NCBI GenBank assembly: GCA_012800195.1
Contig: JAAZJU010000035.1
Span: forward strand, 1 to 35,334
Direction of reading: 5' to 3'
DNA: 35,334 bases
From: Clostridia bacterium
Lineage (GTDB): Bacteria > Bacillota > Peptococcia > Peptococcales > BICA1-8
The notes beneath the pieces are model-generated. The model saw nothing but the letters and a program-made list of their open reading frames with translations. It had not been told where the DNA came from and did no database searches. Shown piece after piece: positions 8,764 to 18,347 of the stretch. The translations under genes and the position numbers were made by a program. Positions within the stretch are counted from its first letter, which is position 1. Each line of letters opens with the position of its first letter.

Positions 8764-10059
8764 TTAGCCGACAATATCCACCACAGTCCTAATAATTAGC
8801 TCTATACCAGGAGCTAAACAGCTCTCATCAAAATCAAAGTAGTAGTCATGATGGCCTGCTGTCATATTAGCTCCAATCATAATATAGGTGCCGATACCAC
8901 CATTCTCCTGAACCACAGACATAAAATGGGAATAATCCTCAGAGGCACCAAAATCGGAATTCTCTTGGATATTTTTAAAGAAATCCATTTCCTCAGCTAT
9001 TTTTTTCACTTTAGCAATCATTTCCGGACTACTTTCACCGCTTTTGGTTCCGCCAACAATCTCAATATGATAATCCACATCATACATCTGGGCAGCTCCA
9101 GCAATAACATTTTTCGCAGTTTCAACTAGATATTCATCTATTTCAGATACTATTCCTCTAGTTTCAATTTTCAGTATTGCATTAGGTGGTACAACATTCC
9201 TTCCTTGGCCAGCATTTAGTATACCTACATTAATTCTGGAGGTACCTTTACTATGTCTAGGTATACTATGCAGGTTTAAAGCTGCTGTTGCTGCTGCCAA
9301 AAGAGCGTTTTTCCCTTTCTCAGGAGCGGCACCAGCATGAGCAGGAACACCCTGATAGGTAACATCTAGCTTGGTGGTAGCTAAAAAGCCTTCTGTGCCA
9401 CAAATAATATCTCCTAGTTGTTTGGCCTGAAAACCTATATGGACCCCAAGAATATAATCCACATTATCCACGGCACCAGCGGAAACCATAGCTCTGGCTC
9501 CCCGAACCCCTTCTTCACCAGGTTGGAATATCAATCTAATGGTACCATTTAAACTATCCTTCATTTCAGCTAAAAGCTCTGCTACTGCTAAACCCATGGC
9601 AGTATGACCATCATGGCCACAAGCATGCATAACTTTTGGGTTTTCTGAAGCAAAACCCTCCCGGAAAGGACGATGTTTTTCGTCTTGAGCCTCACTAATA
9701 TCATTAGCATCCATATCAAAGCGTAGGGCCACTGTTGGGCCTTCGCCACACTTTAACTGGGCAACAACTCCTGTTAAGCCCCCTTCCATTTTCTTTACAA
9801 TCTCAGGATTAGCCCCTTGGTTAATAGCTCTTTCCATATGTTGCTTTAGTTCCTCAGGAGAGGGGACCCCCATCATATCTTCCTTTGCTACTGCCTCAGG
9901 GCCATATTTAACTTCATAACCCATAGCCTGGAGCTTTTCAACAACTATAGCAGCTGTCCTAAACTCTGTCCAACCAGCTTCAGGGTATTTATGAAAATCC
10001 CGACGATATCCAATAAATGTAGGCTCTAGAGCTTTTATTTTCTCTTGAAGATTTTTCAT
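8764..10059 (-). CDS. M20 family amidohydrolase, AbgA-like (aminobenzoyl-glutamate utilisation type)
   Basis: HACGHDGHTAMGL, PGEEGVRGA, GASEDYSHF, TAGHHDYYFDFDE; insertion after MGYEVKYG reminiscent of AbgA. Confidence 0.85.
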   Translation of the reverse strand: MKNLQEKIKALEPTFIGYRRDFHKYPEAGWTEFRTAAIVVEKLQAMGYEVKYGPEAVAKEDMMGVPSPEELKQHMERAINQGANPEIVKKMEGGLTGVVAQLKCGEGPTVALRFDMDANDISEAQDEKHRPFREGFASENPKVMHACGHDGHTAMGLAVAELLAEMKDSLNGTIRLIFQPGEEGVRGARAMVSAGAVDNVDYILGVHIGFQAKQLGDIICGTEGFLATTKLDVTYQGVPAHAGAAPEKGKNALLAAATAALNLHSIPRHSKGTSRINVGILNAGQGRNVVPPNAILKIETRGIVSEIDEYLVETAKNVIAGAAQMYDVDYHIEIVGGTKSGESSPEMIAKVKKIAEEMDFFKNIQENSDFGASEDYSHFMSVVQENGGIGTYIMIGANMTAGHHDYYFDFDESCLAPGIELIIRTVVDIVG

Positions 10060-11306
10060 TTTATCATCTCTCCCTCTTGAGCAAGTTTAATAGTTACAGC
10101 TAGTAATAATTCTGTTCCTTGGACAATATCTTCCATCTTTGAGTTTTCGGCTATATTATGACTGATACCATTAATACTAGGGATAAAGATCATCCCCGCT
10201 TGAGCAATATCCGCCATATGCATGGCATCGTGACCAGCTCCACTAGGCATTTTAATATAAGGAATATCTTTTTCTTGGGCAGTCACTTCTATAGTATTAA
10301 TTACCTTTTCGGCTAAACTTACAGGCTCATCATGGGTTAATATTTCATAGTCTACCTTGACTCCCCTTGTGGCAGCAATTTCCCCCATTAATCTTTTAAC
10401 AGCATCTACAGCCTTTAGTTTATCTTCACTGTTGATATCTCTAATATCAATACCCAATTCCACTTTACCTGGAACCACATTCATTGCTCCCGGTTGTACA
10501 TAGAGATAACCTACAGTACCCACCGTGTTCTCTCCAGCTTCTTCTCGGGCAATTTTTTCTACCCCTAACACCAGTTCACTAGCAGCGGCTAAGGCATCTT
10601 TTCTTAAACCCATAGGGGTATTACCAGAGTGGTCTGCTCTACCTTCAATAATTACCTTAAATCGAGTGGGTGCGGCAATGGAGGTAACAATACCGATTGG
10701 AATATTATTTGCTTCCAAAACAGGCCCCTGTTCAATATGCAGCTCAACAAAAGCATAGATATCCCCTGTCCCTATCTGAGCGCTGGCAATATCATTGGGT
10801 CTAAAACCTTTGGATTCCAGTTCTTCATAAAGACTTATACCTGCTTTATCCTTATATTTCTTAAGGTCATCTATACCAATTTTTCCAGCCATTGCTTTAC
10901 TACCTAGGGTTGCTCCACCAAAACGGCTAGATTCTTCACAAGAGAAATTTATAACTTCCACCGGTCTTTTAGTGATAATATTATTTTCATTTAAAACCCT
11001 AATAACTTCTAGAGCACCAATAACCCCTACTACCCCATCAAAGTGTCCCCCTTCAGGGACAGTGTCTAAATGAGAGCCGATGATAACTGGAGGTAGATTT
11101 TCTCGTCCATCTCTTCTACCCCGCATATTACCAAAGGCATCGATACTAATAGTGAGGCCCAGTTCCTCCATGACTTCCTTAAGATATTCCCGTACCTTCA
11201 TGTCCTCTGGGGTAAAAGCTAGGCGGGTTACCCCGCCCTTTTCTAAACTGCCAAATTGAGCAATATTATTAAAATCTTTTTCTAATCTCTGTCTATTTAC
11301 TTGCAT
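10056..11306 (-). CDS. M20 Zn-dependent hydrolase (allantoate amidohydrolase / N-carbamoyl-L-amino acid hydrolase type)
   Basis: GSHLDTVPEGGHFDGVVGV, FSCEESSRFGGATLGSKAM, LHIEQGPVLE, PSGAGHDAM; 4-bp overlap with the next gene. Confidence 0.92.
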   Translation of the reverse strand: MQVNRQRLEKDFNNIAQFGSLEKGGVTRLAFTPEDMKVREYLKEVMEELGLTISIDAFGNMRGRRDGRENLPPVIIGSHLDTVPEGGHFDGVVGVIGALEVIRVLNENNIITKRPVEVINFSCEESSRFGGATLGSKAMAGKIGIDDLKKYKDKAGISLYEELESKGFRPNDIASAQIGTGDIYAFVELHIEQGPVLEANNIPIGIVTSIAAPTRFKVIIEGRADHSGNTPMGLRKDALAAASELVLGVEKIAREEAGENTVGTVGYLYVQPGAMNVVPGKVELGIDIRDINSEDKLKAVDAVKRLMGEIAATRGVKVDYEILTHDEPVSLAEKVINTIEVTAQEKDIPYIKMPSGAGHDAMHMADIAQAGMIFIPSINGISHNIAENSKMEDIVQGTELLLAVTIKLAQEGEMIK

Positions 11307-11315
11307 GATAACCTC

Positions 11316-12596
11316 CTATAGCAGTACAAACATAGTAACAATAGCAGCAATAATCATACCAGGGGCGTTACGCTTGGCTAGTTCCATAGGACTAACACCG
11401 GCAATAGAGGCACAAACAATAGCAGCACCAGCTATTGGGGACATGGTTCTACCTAATGCACCACCTAGAGCGGCAATACTACCCATATTAATTATTTCTA
11501 AGCCAAACATTTGCGCATGGGGTGTTACTGCTTCATTAAAAGCAAAGGCAGCAGCATCACCAGAACCAGAAATTACTCCTAGCAAAAAGGGACCAAAGGT
11601 TGCTGCAATATTTACAACACTTTCTGTATTAACCAACATATTGATAAAAGCTTCTACAATCCCGATGGCTTCCATTCCACTGACAAAAACTGCAGCAGCA
11701 ATAATAATACCCATGATTTGGCCATAAGCACTTCCCATGCCGTCAAAGAAAGCCTTGGAAACATCTTGGGGATTGGTACGGGTTACGGCTATAGCAATAA
11801 TAGCACCGATTAACATAGCTTGAGGCACACCCATTTTTAAAGCTGGCAAAATAGTGGATCCTAAAACAAGTATAACTATGGGGAGGATTGGTACTAAGGC
11901 ATAAAAAAGATTAGCCTTGGGGGTTTCAACATTTACTTCGGAAGTAGCAGCAGCTTGGCTTTTAGCAATATACCCTTTATCTTCATTTAAAAATTTAGCA
12001 ACAACAGCAATAGAGATAGCAGCAATAACAACAGAGATAACATCGGCTGTGGAGTGGACAGCGATAACATCCATGACCTCTACCCCTGCTAATTCGGCAA
12101 TAAAGGGGTTATGGGATAGACCTGGACTTAACATACTTCCAAAGGTTCCAGCTAATACAGCAGCACCAGCTATAGCAGGGGATACTCCAGCAGCAATCAG
12201 AATTGGTATAAAAATAGCTCCTACAGCTGCTGCAGCACCAGCGGCACTGGGTAAAGCAATATTAATGGCAAAGGTAGCAATGGTTGCCCCAGGAATTAAT
12301 ATCACTCTAAACTTAGTTAAAAATCCAACAACCAAATTAACTAGGTGCTGGTCACATTTGGTGACTTTCATTACAAAGGCAAAACCCATAACAGAACAGA
12401 TAGCGGTAATCAGCCCACCGGTTGTCATTCTGCTTGCAAAGGAATCAAGAGCTACCATCGGGGCTCCGGCTAATAAAGCCATTAGTAGACCAGAAGCAAA
12501 TAGAACCATTCTTGATTCATACTGTTTTACTAATAAGTAAATCGTTGCCAGTACAATCGCACCACCCAAAACTATCATCATACTCATTACCTCCAA
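11316..12596 (-). CDS. DcuC-type C4-dicarboxylate / anaerobic carrier family transporter
   Basis: Multi-TM with SVMGFAFVMKVTKCDQHLV, GTFGSMLSPGLSHNPFIAELAG, GRTMSPIAGAAIV. Confidence 0.85.
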   Translation of the reverse strand: MEVMSMMIVLGGAIVLATIYLLVKQYESRMVLFASGLLMALLAGAPMVALDSFASRMTTGGLITAICSVMGFAFVMKVTKCDQHLVNLVVGFLTKFRVILIPGATIATFAINIALPSAAGAAAAVGAIFIPILIAAGVSPAIAGAAVLAGTFGSMLSPGLSHNPFIAELAGVEVMDVIAVHSTADVISVVIAAISIAVVAKFLNEDKGYIAKSQAAATSEVNVETPKANLFYALVPILPIVILVLGSTILPALKMGVPQAMLIGAIIAIAVTRTNPQDVSKAFFDGMGSAYGQIMGIIIAAAVFVSGMEAIGIVEAFINMLVNTESVVNIAATFGPFLLGVISGSGDAAAFAFNEAVTPHAQMFGLEIINMGSIAALGGALGRTMSPIAGAAIVCASIAGVSPMELAKRNAPGMIIAAIVTMFVLL

Positions 12597-12791
12597 ATTT
12601 TTATAATTTATTGAAAATTATGAAATTTAATATTGATTATATCACATAAAATTTCTCGTTCCCATTATCATTTTTATTCCTTTAAAAAGCACTACATATC
12701 ATTCCATCCCCTCCTTAATTTAAAACATTAAGTTCTTTATACTATGCAACTTTACCTGCTTTATTGTTAAAATATACTGTATACTTGAAAC

Positions 12792-13799
12792 TCAGCAGGA
12801 ATTTTTAAGAATATCTTCCATGTAAGCAAAGAGGGCTGGTGAACCTCCAGTGTGAACAAACAGAACATTCTCTCCCTTTTTAAAGTAGCCTTTACTAATT
12901 AAATCAAGAAGGCCAGCAAAGGCTTTTCCGGTGTAAACTGGATCTAATAATATTCCCTCAGTTCTAGCTAATAATTGAACAGCTTTAGTCATTTCAGGAG
13001 TTGGTAAGGAATAACCGGGACCTACATATTCATCAAAGCATTTAATTATCTCCCTTGGTAGATCTCCCCTAACTCCAACCCATTTAGAAGTCCGGGCCGC
13101 TAAATTATACACTAACTCCTCTTGGACATCCTTTTTTCTACTGATATTAATACCGATTACAGGAATATTGCTGTTAGAACCATAAAAACCAACTGCTAAC
13201 CCAGCATGAGTACCGGCACTACCACTAGTAGTAATAACATAATCTAGGTTGATACCCTTTTCAAAGGATTGTTCCATTATCTCCTGAGCACAAGCTACAT
13301 AACCCGTTGCCCCAATTTCATTAGATCCTCCGCCAGGGATAATATAGGGGTTCCGATCTTCTGCTCTAACTTCTTCGGCAATCTTCTCCATTTCAGCCAA
13401 CATATTGGAGCCACCTGGGACTACAGTGATTTGTTCTACCCCCATAAGCTTAAAAAGAAAATTATTACCACTAGCCTCAGGATGGTAGCTACCAGGGACT
13501 CGTTCTTCTAAAACCAGCCTACATTTTAACCCTTCTTTAACTGCAGCGGCTAGAGTTAAACGACAATGATTGGATTGAACTGCACCGCAGGTAATTAGGG
13601 TGTCTGCACCTTTTTGCAAAGCATCGGCCACTAAGAATTCTAATTTCCTTGTTTTGTTTCCTCCCGCGGCTAAGCCCAATAAATCATCCCTTTTTATATA
13701 AATATTGGGACCATCCAAAAGCCTGGTCAGATTTTCTAATTTCTCCAATGGAGTTTTCCCTTCTGTATACCTTCTACGTGGAAATTGAGCTAAATTCAT
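12792..13799 (-). CDS. dcyD: D-cysteine desulfhydrase / ACC deaminase family PLP enzyme
   Basis: KRDDLLGLAAGGNKTRKLEFL with PLP Lys, CGAVQSNHCR, VLFVHTGGSPALFAY; start at MNLAQF after ggggga (ORF track extends to 13859). Confidence 0.85.
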   Translation of the reverse strand: MNLAQFPRRRYTEGKTPLEKLENLTRLLDGPNIYIKRDDLLGLAAGGNKTRKLEFLVADALQKGADTLITCGAVQSNHCRLTLAAAVKEGLKCRLVLEERVPGSYHPEASGNNFLFKLMGVEQITVVPGGSNMLAEMEKIAEEVRAEDRNPYIIPGGGSNEIGATGYVACAQEIMEQSFEKGINLDYVITTSGSAGTHAGLAVGFYGSNSNIPVIGINISRKKDVQEELVYNLAARTSKWVGVRGDLPREIIKCFDEYVGPGYSLPTPEMTKAVQLLARTEGILLDPVYTGKAFAGLLDLISKGYFKKGENVLFVHTGGSPALFAYMEDILKNSC

Positions 13800-13881
13800 A
13801 ATGATACCTCCCCCTAGTATTAGGAATATAATTCTTTTTATTATGAAATTTTCCTGCAATTAATGAAGCTGTCAGAAATTT

Positions 13882-14571
13882 TTATAGAGAATCTTGGATA
13901 CCCTGCCCAATAGCCTGGGCTATCCTTTGTCTAAAATCCTCCTTACAAAGCATTTCTCTATCTTGTTCATTGGACAAAAAGCCTATCTCTACAATTACTG
14001 TAGGGAAAGGAGCGTTATCCAAAAGATAGTATTCCCCCACTGCAGCCTGCCGGTTGGTAGTTCGCAACTGAGATAACTCTCGTTGAATATTAATAGCTAA
14101 TTTTTCACCCTCTAAATCCCCTTCCTTATAAAAGGTCTGGGGGCCAAAATGATTTTTGTTGCCACTGCTATTACAATGGATGCTGATTAGGATAGGATAA
14201 CTTTGCTTTTTAGCAATATCTACTCTTTCTTTTAAAGATGCCCTTTGATAAGATCCCCTATCTTTCCAATTAACTAGATTAGTATCTGTAGTCCTAGTTA
14301 AATGGACCTTATATCCTCGATTTTCTAAATAAGTTTTTATTCGTTTGGCTATATCTAGGTTAATTTCTTTTTCTAAGATATTTCCTACATTAGCTCCTGG
14401 ATCTCTTCCCCCATGTCCAGGGTCAATTACTATAGTCAACTTCTGGCCCTCACCTAAAACTGGACTAGCTAAAGAAAAAAATAATAACCCTCCTATTATT
14501 TTTAGAATCAGTAACAATAGAAAAGTTATTATAAGGTAGTTAGTTTTTTTCCTGTTGAGAATAATAATCAT
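13882..14571 (-). CDS. N-acetylmuramoyl-L-alanine amidase (CwlD-like)
   Basis: VIDPGHGGRDPGA, ISIHCNSS, VIVEIGFLSNEQD amidase_3 motifs; N-terminal TM. Confidence 0.9.
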   Translation of the reverse strand: MIIILNRKKTNYLIITFLLLLILKIIGGLLFFSLASPVLGEGQKLTIVIDPGHGGRDPGANVGNILEKEINLDIAKRIKTYLENRGYKVHLTRTTDTNLVNWKDRGSYQRASLKERVDIAKKQSYPILISIHCNSSGNKNHFGPQTFYKEGDLEGEKLAINIQRELSQLRTTNRQAAVGEYYLLDNAPFPTVIVEIGFLSNEQDREMLCKEDFRQRIAQAIGQGIQDSL

Positions 14572-14652
14572 TCTTCTTCACCTTGGTTGAAATTTAATTA
14601 TTATTACGCCAACAGGAAGATGTCTAATGACTGGTAATATATGTTATATATT

Positions 14653-15489
14653 TTATCCCGATACTTTGGTTTTTGTTTTGGTAGTTTTCTTTTTGCTTGC
14701 TTTCTTTTCCTCTTTTTTGACTTCCTGGGCCTGAGTAATACTGGCCTTTAAAGCTTCCATTAAATCTATAACTGTAGCTCCCTCAGGTTTATCAGGAACA
14801 GCTATTTCCTCTCCCGCAATTTTAGCTTCAATTACTTCCATCAGTGCTTCCCGATAATTACTGGTATACTTGCCTGGGTCAAATTCCGTACTTAAGCTTT
14901 CTATCAAACTAATAGCCATCTTTAATTCTCTTTCATTTACTTCTACTTTCTGCTCCAATTCTGGCAACAAATCGGTGGATCTAATTTCATTAGGGAAAAA
15001 GATAGTTTCCATCACTAGAGCTTTCTCATAAAGTCGTAAACATGCCAAAGTTTCCTTAGAGCGCAAGACCACCTTAGCAATAGCTATTTTCCCCGTTTCC
15101 TCCATGGCTTTATATAAAAGATGGTAGGGTTTTAAACCCAGTTCTGTAGGGGTTAAGTAATAGGATTTAATAAAATAGATTGGATCAATCTCTGCTAAAT
15201 CTACAAAGTCTATTATCTCAATAGCCTTTACTGTTTCTAAGGGTATTTTTTCAAAATCCTCATCATTAATTATGACAAATTTTCCTGTTTCATACTCGTA
15301 ACCCTTAACCAAATCCTTATTTTCTACTTCCGTCTCACATACAGGGCAAATCCTTTTATAATTGATGGGTGATTTGCACCGTTCATGGAGAAAACGAAAT
15401 TTAATATCCTTAGATTCCGTAGCTGTATAGAGTTTAATAGGGATATTTACTAATCCAAAGGAAATGGCACCTTTCCATATTGGCCGCAT
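14653..15489 (-). CDS. ku: Ku protein (bacterial NHEJ)
   Basis: MRPIWKGAISFGLVNIPIKLYTATE, LHERCKSPINYKRICPVCE and K-rich tail; start at MRPIW after ggaggtg. Confidence 0.95.
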   Translation of the reverse strand: MRPIWKGAISFGLVNIPIKLYTATESKDIKFRFLHERCKSPINYKRICPVCETEVENKDLVKGYEYETGKFVIINDEDFEKIPLETVKAIEIIDFVDLAEIDPIYFIKSYYLTPTELGLKPYHLLYKAMEETGKIAIAKVVLRSKETLACLRLYEKALVMETIFFPNEIRSTDLLPELEQKVEVNERELKMAISLIESLSTEFDPGKYTSNYREALMEVIEAKIAGEEIAVPDKPEGATVIDLMEALKASITQAQEVKKEEKKASKKKTTKTKTKVSG

Positions 15490-15606
15490 TTTTCCACCTC
15501 CATAATTAGCTTTTACCCCCAAAGTGCTTTTCATACAGGAGAATACTATTTTGATACGCCCCTTAGCTTTGTGTGTTAGAATATTATTAATTTGGAGGTG
15601 ATTTAA

Positions 15607-16860
15607 TTGAAAAGATTCTTACTTTTATTTTTTACAGTACTATTCTTTTTAATCTTTTCCTTACTGCCGGTCACCGCTCACCCTCCGGTACAAGTTAAGA
15701 TTGATGGTTTAGGGGTTAAATTTGATGTTCTGCCAGTTATTAAGGAAGGTAGAGTACTGGTTCCTTTTCGTGCTCTAAGTGAGGGACTTAATACCAAGGT
15801 AAAATGGGATGAGAACACTCAAAGTATTACAGCTATCCAAGGTAATAACACTATTATCTTAGAAATTGGTAAAAACACAGCTTTAATCAATGATAGCCCC
15901 CTTCCTTTGGATGTACCTCCGACAATTTTAGATGGTCGTACCCTTATCCCTTTGCGTTTTTTTAGTGAAGCTTTAAATTGTCAGGTGAACTGGAATGCCC
16001 AAGACTACATAGTAGATGTAAAATCCGCCCCTAAAAGCCTCAATGTTATTGGCTTTTATGCCTTAGGGGATAGGAATACTAGCAGTTGGACAAACCTTTT
16101 TCAAAGGGAATATCCGGAGACTAGCTTGGGAAATACTCATTTAGTACATGAATTAGCTCTCGGTTGGTACAGTCTAGATCAAGAGGGACAGCTTTTAACT
16201 AAAAGCACTACTGGCTGGCAAAGACCAGTAGGCTGGGAAAATGTGTTAGCAGCTTGTAACAGATATAATCTAAAGCCCGATATGGTGATCCATGCTACCA
16301 ATAAAGACCGACTATTAATTGATTTTCTAAGTAATGAGACAGCTGTAAATAATTTAGTTAATAGTATATTAGCCGAAGTTTCTCTTTATGGGGGAGTAAA
16401 TTTAAATCTGGAAGGTTTGGGACTTTCCCAACAGGGAGAAGAATTATTAACAATCCAAGAGAATTTTACTGAATTTGTAAATAAACTAGCCCATGGATTA
16501 AAACCTATTAATAAGAAATTAACCTTAACCCTTCATGCCCCTAATAGTGTTTATAAAGGCTATAACTATCAAGCCTTAGGAGCTATTGCCGATAGAATTA
16601 TTATTATGGCTTATGAGTATGGAGGAACTCCAGAACCAGCAGGAAAAGTTGTAGAAGCGGTAGAAATGGCTAAATCACTGGTCCCTATAGATAAATTAAT
16701 CTTGGGTATCAATATTCCCCGGGAAACATCAGAAAGTCTCATAACTAAGGTGGGGATTGCCAAAAAATATGATTTAAATGGGATAGCCTTGTGGCGTTTA
16801 GGCCTACTTACACCTCAAATGTGGAGTAATTTAGAAACTACTATTATCCCGAGATTTTAG
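15607..16860 (+). CDS. Secreted protein: copper amine oxidase N-terminal-like domain plus GH18-like domain
   Basis: Signal peptide; two VLVPFRALSEGLNT.VKWDE / TLIPLRFFSEALNC.VNW repeats; C-terminal VNLNLEGL and IIIMAYEYGG GH18-like motifs; TTG start with ggaggtg. Confidence 0.85.
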   Translation: MKRFLLLFFTVLFFLIFSLLPVTAHPPVQVKIDGLGVKFDVLPVIKEGRVLVPFRALSEGLNTKVKWDENTQSITAIQGNNTIILEIGKNTALINDSPLPLDVPPTILDGRTLIPLRFFSEALNCQVNWNAQDYIVDVKSAPKSLNVIGFYALGDRNTSSWTNLFQREYPETSLGNTHLVHELALGWYSLDQEGQLLTKSTTGWQRPVGWENVLAACNRYNLKPDMVIHATNKDRLLIDFLSNETAVNNLVNSILAEVSLYGGVNLNLEGLGLSQQGEELLTIQENFTEFVNKLAHGLKPINKKLTLTLHAPNSVYKGYNYQALGAIADRIIIMAYEYGGTPEPAGKVVEAVEMAKSLVPIDKLILGINIPRETSESLITKVGIAKKYDLNGIALWRLGLLTPQMWSNLETTIIPRF

Positions 16861-16884
16861 TTTTCTAGAAAACTATTTAAAAAA

Positions 16885-16906
16885 GGTCGCCCTTTTTGGG
16901 GCGACC
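16885..16906. terminator. Hairpin terminator between convergent genes
   Basis: GGTCGCC-cttttttg-GGCGACC stem flanked by A and T-rich DNA. Confidence 0.7.
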
Positions 16907-16910
16907 CTAT

Positions 16911-17246
16911 TTATCTTAGACCTGCTAAATATAAATTACCACAAGCGGAATACATAGAATAATTACTAACCATTAGGACAATATTCTTCTCCTTTGCTAA
17001 CTCTATCACATCATTGTTAGGTATTCGATCTTGAATGAAAACAACTGCTGGAATATCACTCATTTCTGCCGTCCTTACCACTTGAATATTATTTAAGCCC
17101 GTAATCAGTAAAGTATTGGTACCAGAGGTTGCTAAAACATTACTCATTAAATCGGTAGCGCAAACTTCACCTATCTCTAAATTTAGCAATTCCTCACAGC
17201 ATAAGACTCGACAATTAAGTATCTTTTTTATGTCCTCTAATAACAT
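16911..17246 (-). CDS. DRTGG domain protein
   Basis: Small protein MLLEDIKKILNCRVLCCEE...LLITGL...IPAVVFIQDRIPNNDVIELAKEKNIVLM, DRTGG-like. Confidence 0.7.
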   Translation of the reverse strand: MLLEDIKKILNCRVLCCEELLNLEIGEVCATDLMSNVLATSGTNTLLITGLNNIQVVRTAEMSDIPAVVFIQDRIPNNDVIELAKEKNIVLMVSNYSMYSACGNLYLAGLR

Positions 17247-17272
17247 CCTATTCCCCCCGAAAGTTCATAGCA

Positions 17273-17719
17273 TTAAACAACTTGATCCACTTGTCTTAAA
17301 TCATCTGCACTGAGTAAATTATCTAGTTCCAATAATGTAATTAATCGATCCTCTAGCTTTCCTATACCAGCTATACCCACAGAATGTCCTAATATACGGG
17401 GGGCATCTTCTATATTTTCCTCAGGGATTAATAAAACCTCATAGACATTGTCCGCTATTACTCCCGCCAAAGTTTCTGCAATTTTAACCACAATAATTCT
17501 GGTATCTTCGGTAATCTCAGAGACTTGCTGATAGAGCTTATATTTTAGGTCAATTATAGGTATTATTTTATCCCTTAAATTAATAACACCCAGAATATAA
17601 TCAATGGTCTCAGGCAATTTTTTAACCTCTTGATAACGAACAATTTCCTGAACCTTGTTTATATCCAAGCCATAATCTTCATTATTTAGGCCAAAAAGAA
17701 CAATCTGTTTATCGGCCAC
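17273..17719 (-). CDS. cheW: CheW-type chemotaxis coupling protein
   Basis: IVLFGLNNEDYGLDINKVQEIVRYQEVKKLPETIDYILGVINLRDKIIPIIDLKYKL. Confidence 0.95.
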   Translation of the reverse strand: MADKQIVLFGLNNEDYGLDINKVQEIVRYQEVKKLPETIDYILGVINLRDKIIPIIDLKYKLYQQVSEITEDTRIIVVKIAETLAGVIADNVYEVLLIPEENIEDAPRILGHSVGIAGIGKLEDRLITLLELDNLLSADDLRQVDQVV

Positions 17720-17910
17720 AGTAACCCTCCTATTCCATCCGCTAATATTTATATATATATAAGTTTCTACTTTTAAGTCTAGATTCCTCTATATTATACA
17801 TGTTCTTAGATATATTGCATGTATCTTTGGTAAATTTTAATAGGATTTTGAATTTATTTATAGTATGATTTATTATGTATATTAAGTAATCTTAAAGGAG
17901 GGCAAAACTT

Positions 17911-18216
17911 TTGTTAATGTTTGTAGATAGTAATGATCCTGCTCTTATTAAAACTATATTTTTCTTTGCCTATCTTGCATTTTTACTGTATGCCTATAAT
18001 AAAGGTAGACAGTTTAGGCTTAAGAAAAAAGAAAAAAAATTTGTAAAATCACTTCAGGAAGCTTTAGAAACTGAAGATTTGCCTCTCTATAAAGGAGAAG
18101 AAACTGTTAACTGGCATAAGGTTTATACCATGTTAAAAAAGTTACCTGATAGCCCTGAAAAGAAAAAGTTAATCAAAGAGGTCCAAGAAAGAAAAACTAA
18201 TAGAGGTAAAAATTAG
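17911..18216 (+). CDS. Hypothetical small membrane protein
   Basis: TTG start after aaaggaggg; one N-terminal TM plus charged tail; followed by a terminator. Confidence 0.65.
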   Translation: MLMFVDSNDPALIKTIFFFAYLAFLLYAYNKGRQFRLKKKEKKFVKSLQEALETEDLPLYKGEETVNWHKVYTMLKKLPDSPEKKKLIKEVQERKTNRGKN

Positions 18217-18224
18217 TCCAAACG

Positions 18225-18252
18225 AAAAAGTCGGTATTAACCGACTTTTTTT
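18225..18252. terminator. Intrinsic terminator
   Basis: AAAAAGTCGG-TATTAA-CCGACTTTTTTT. Confidence 0.9.
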
Positions 18253-18347
18253 GCTTTGACTTATTCTGTTGCTCCTTCACCCAAATATATGCATCTCCTT
18301 TGCATTTACTAAGCAATCGCTTTTTCGCAAAAAATAAGAGGAGATTG

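Noticed and set aside
11305-11727. 140-aa plus-strand ORF
   Set aside because: Also antisense to the DcuC-type transporter, low complexity, no domain.
11917-12540. 207-aa plus-strand ORF
   Set aside because: Antisense to the DcuC-type transporter; low-complexity Thr/Ala/Ile/Pro composition typical of a shadow frame over a TM protein.
17796-17825. TACATG...CATGTA inverted repeat in the cheW upstream region
   Set aside because: Six-bp arms only; too weak to support as an operator.
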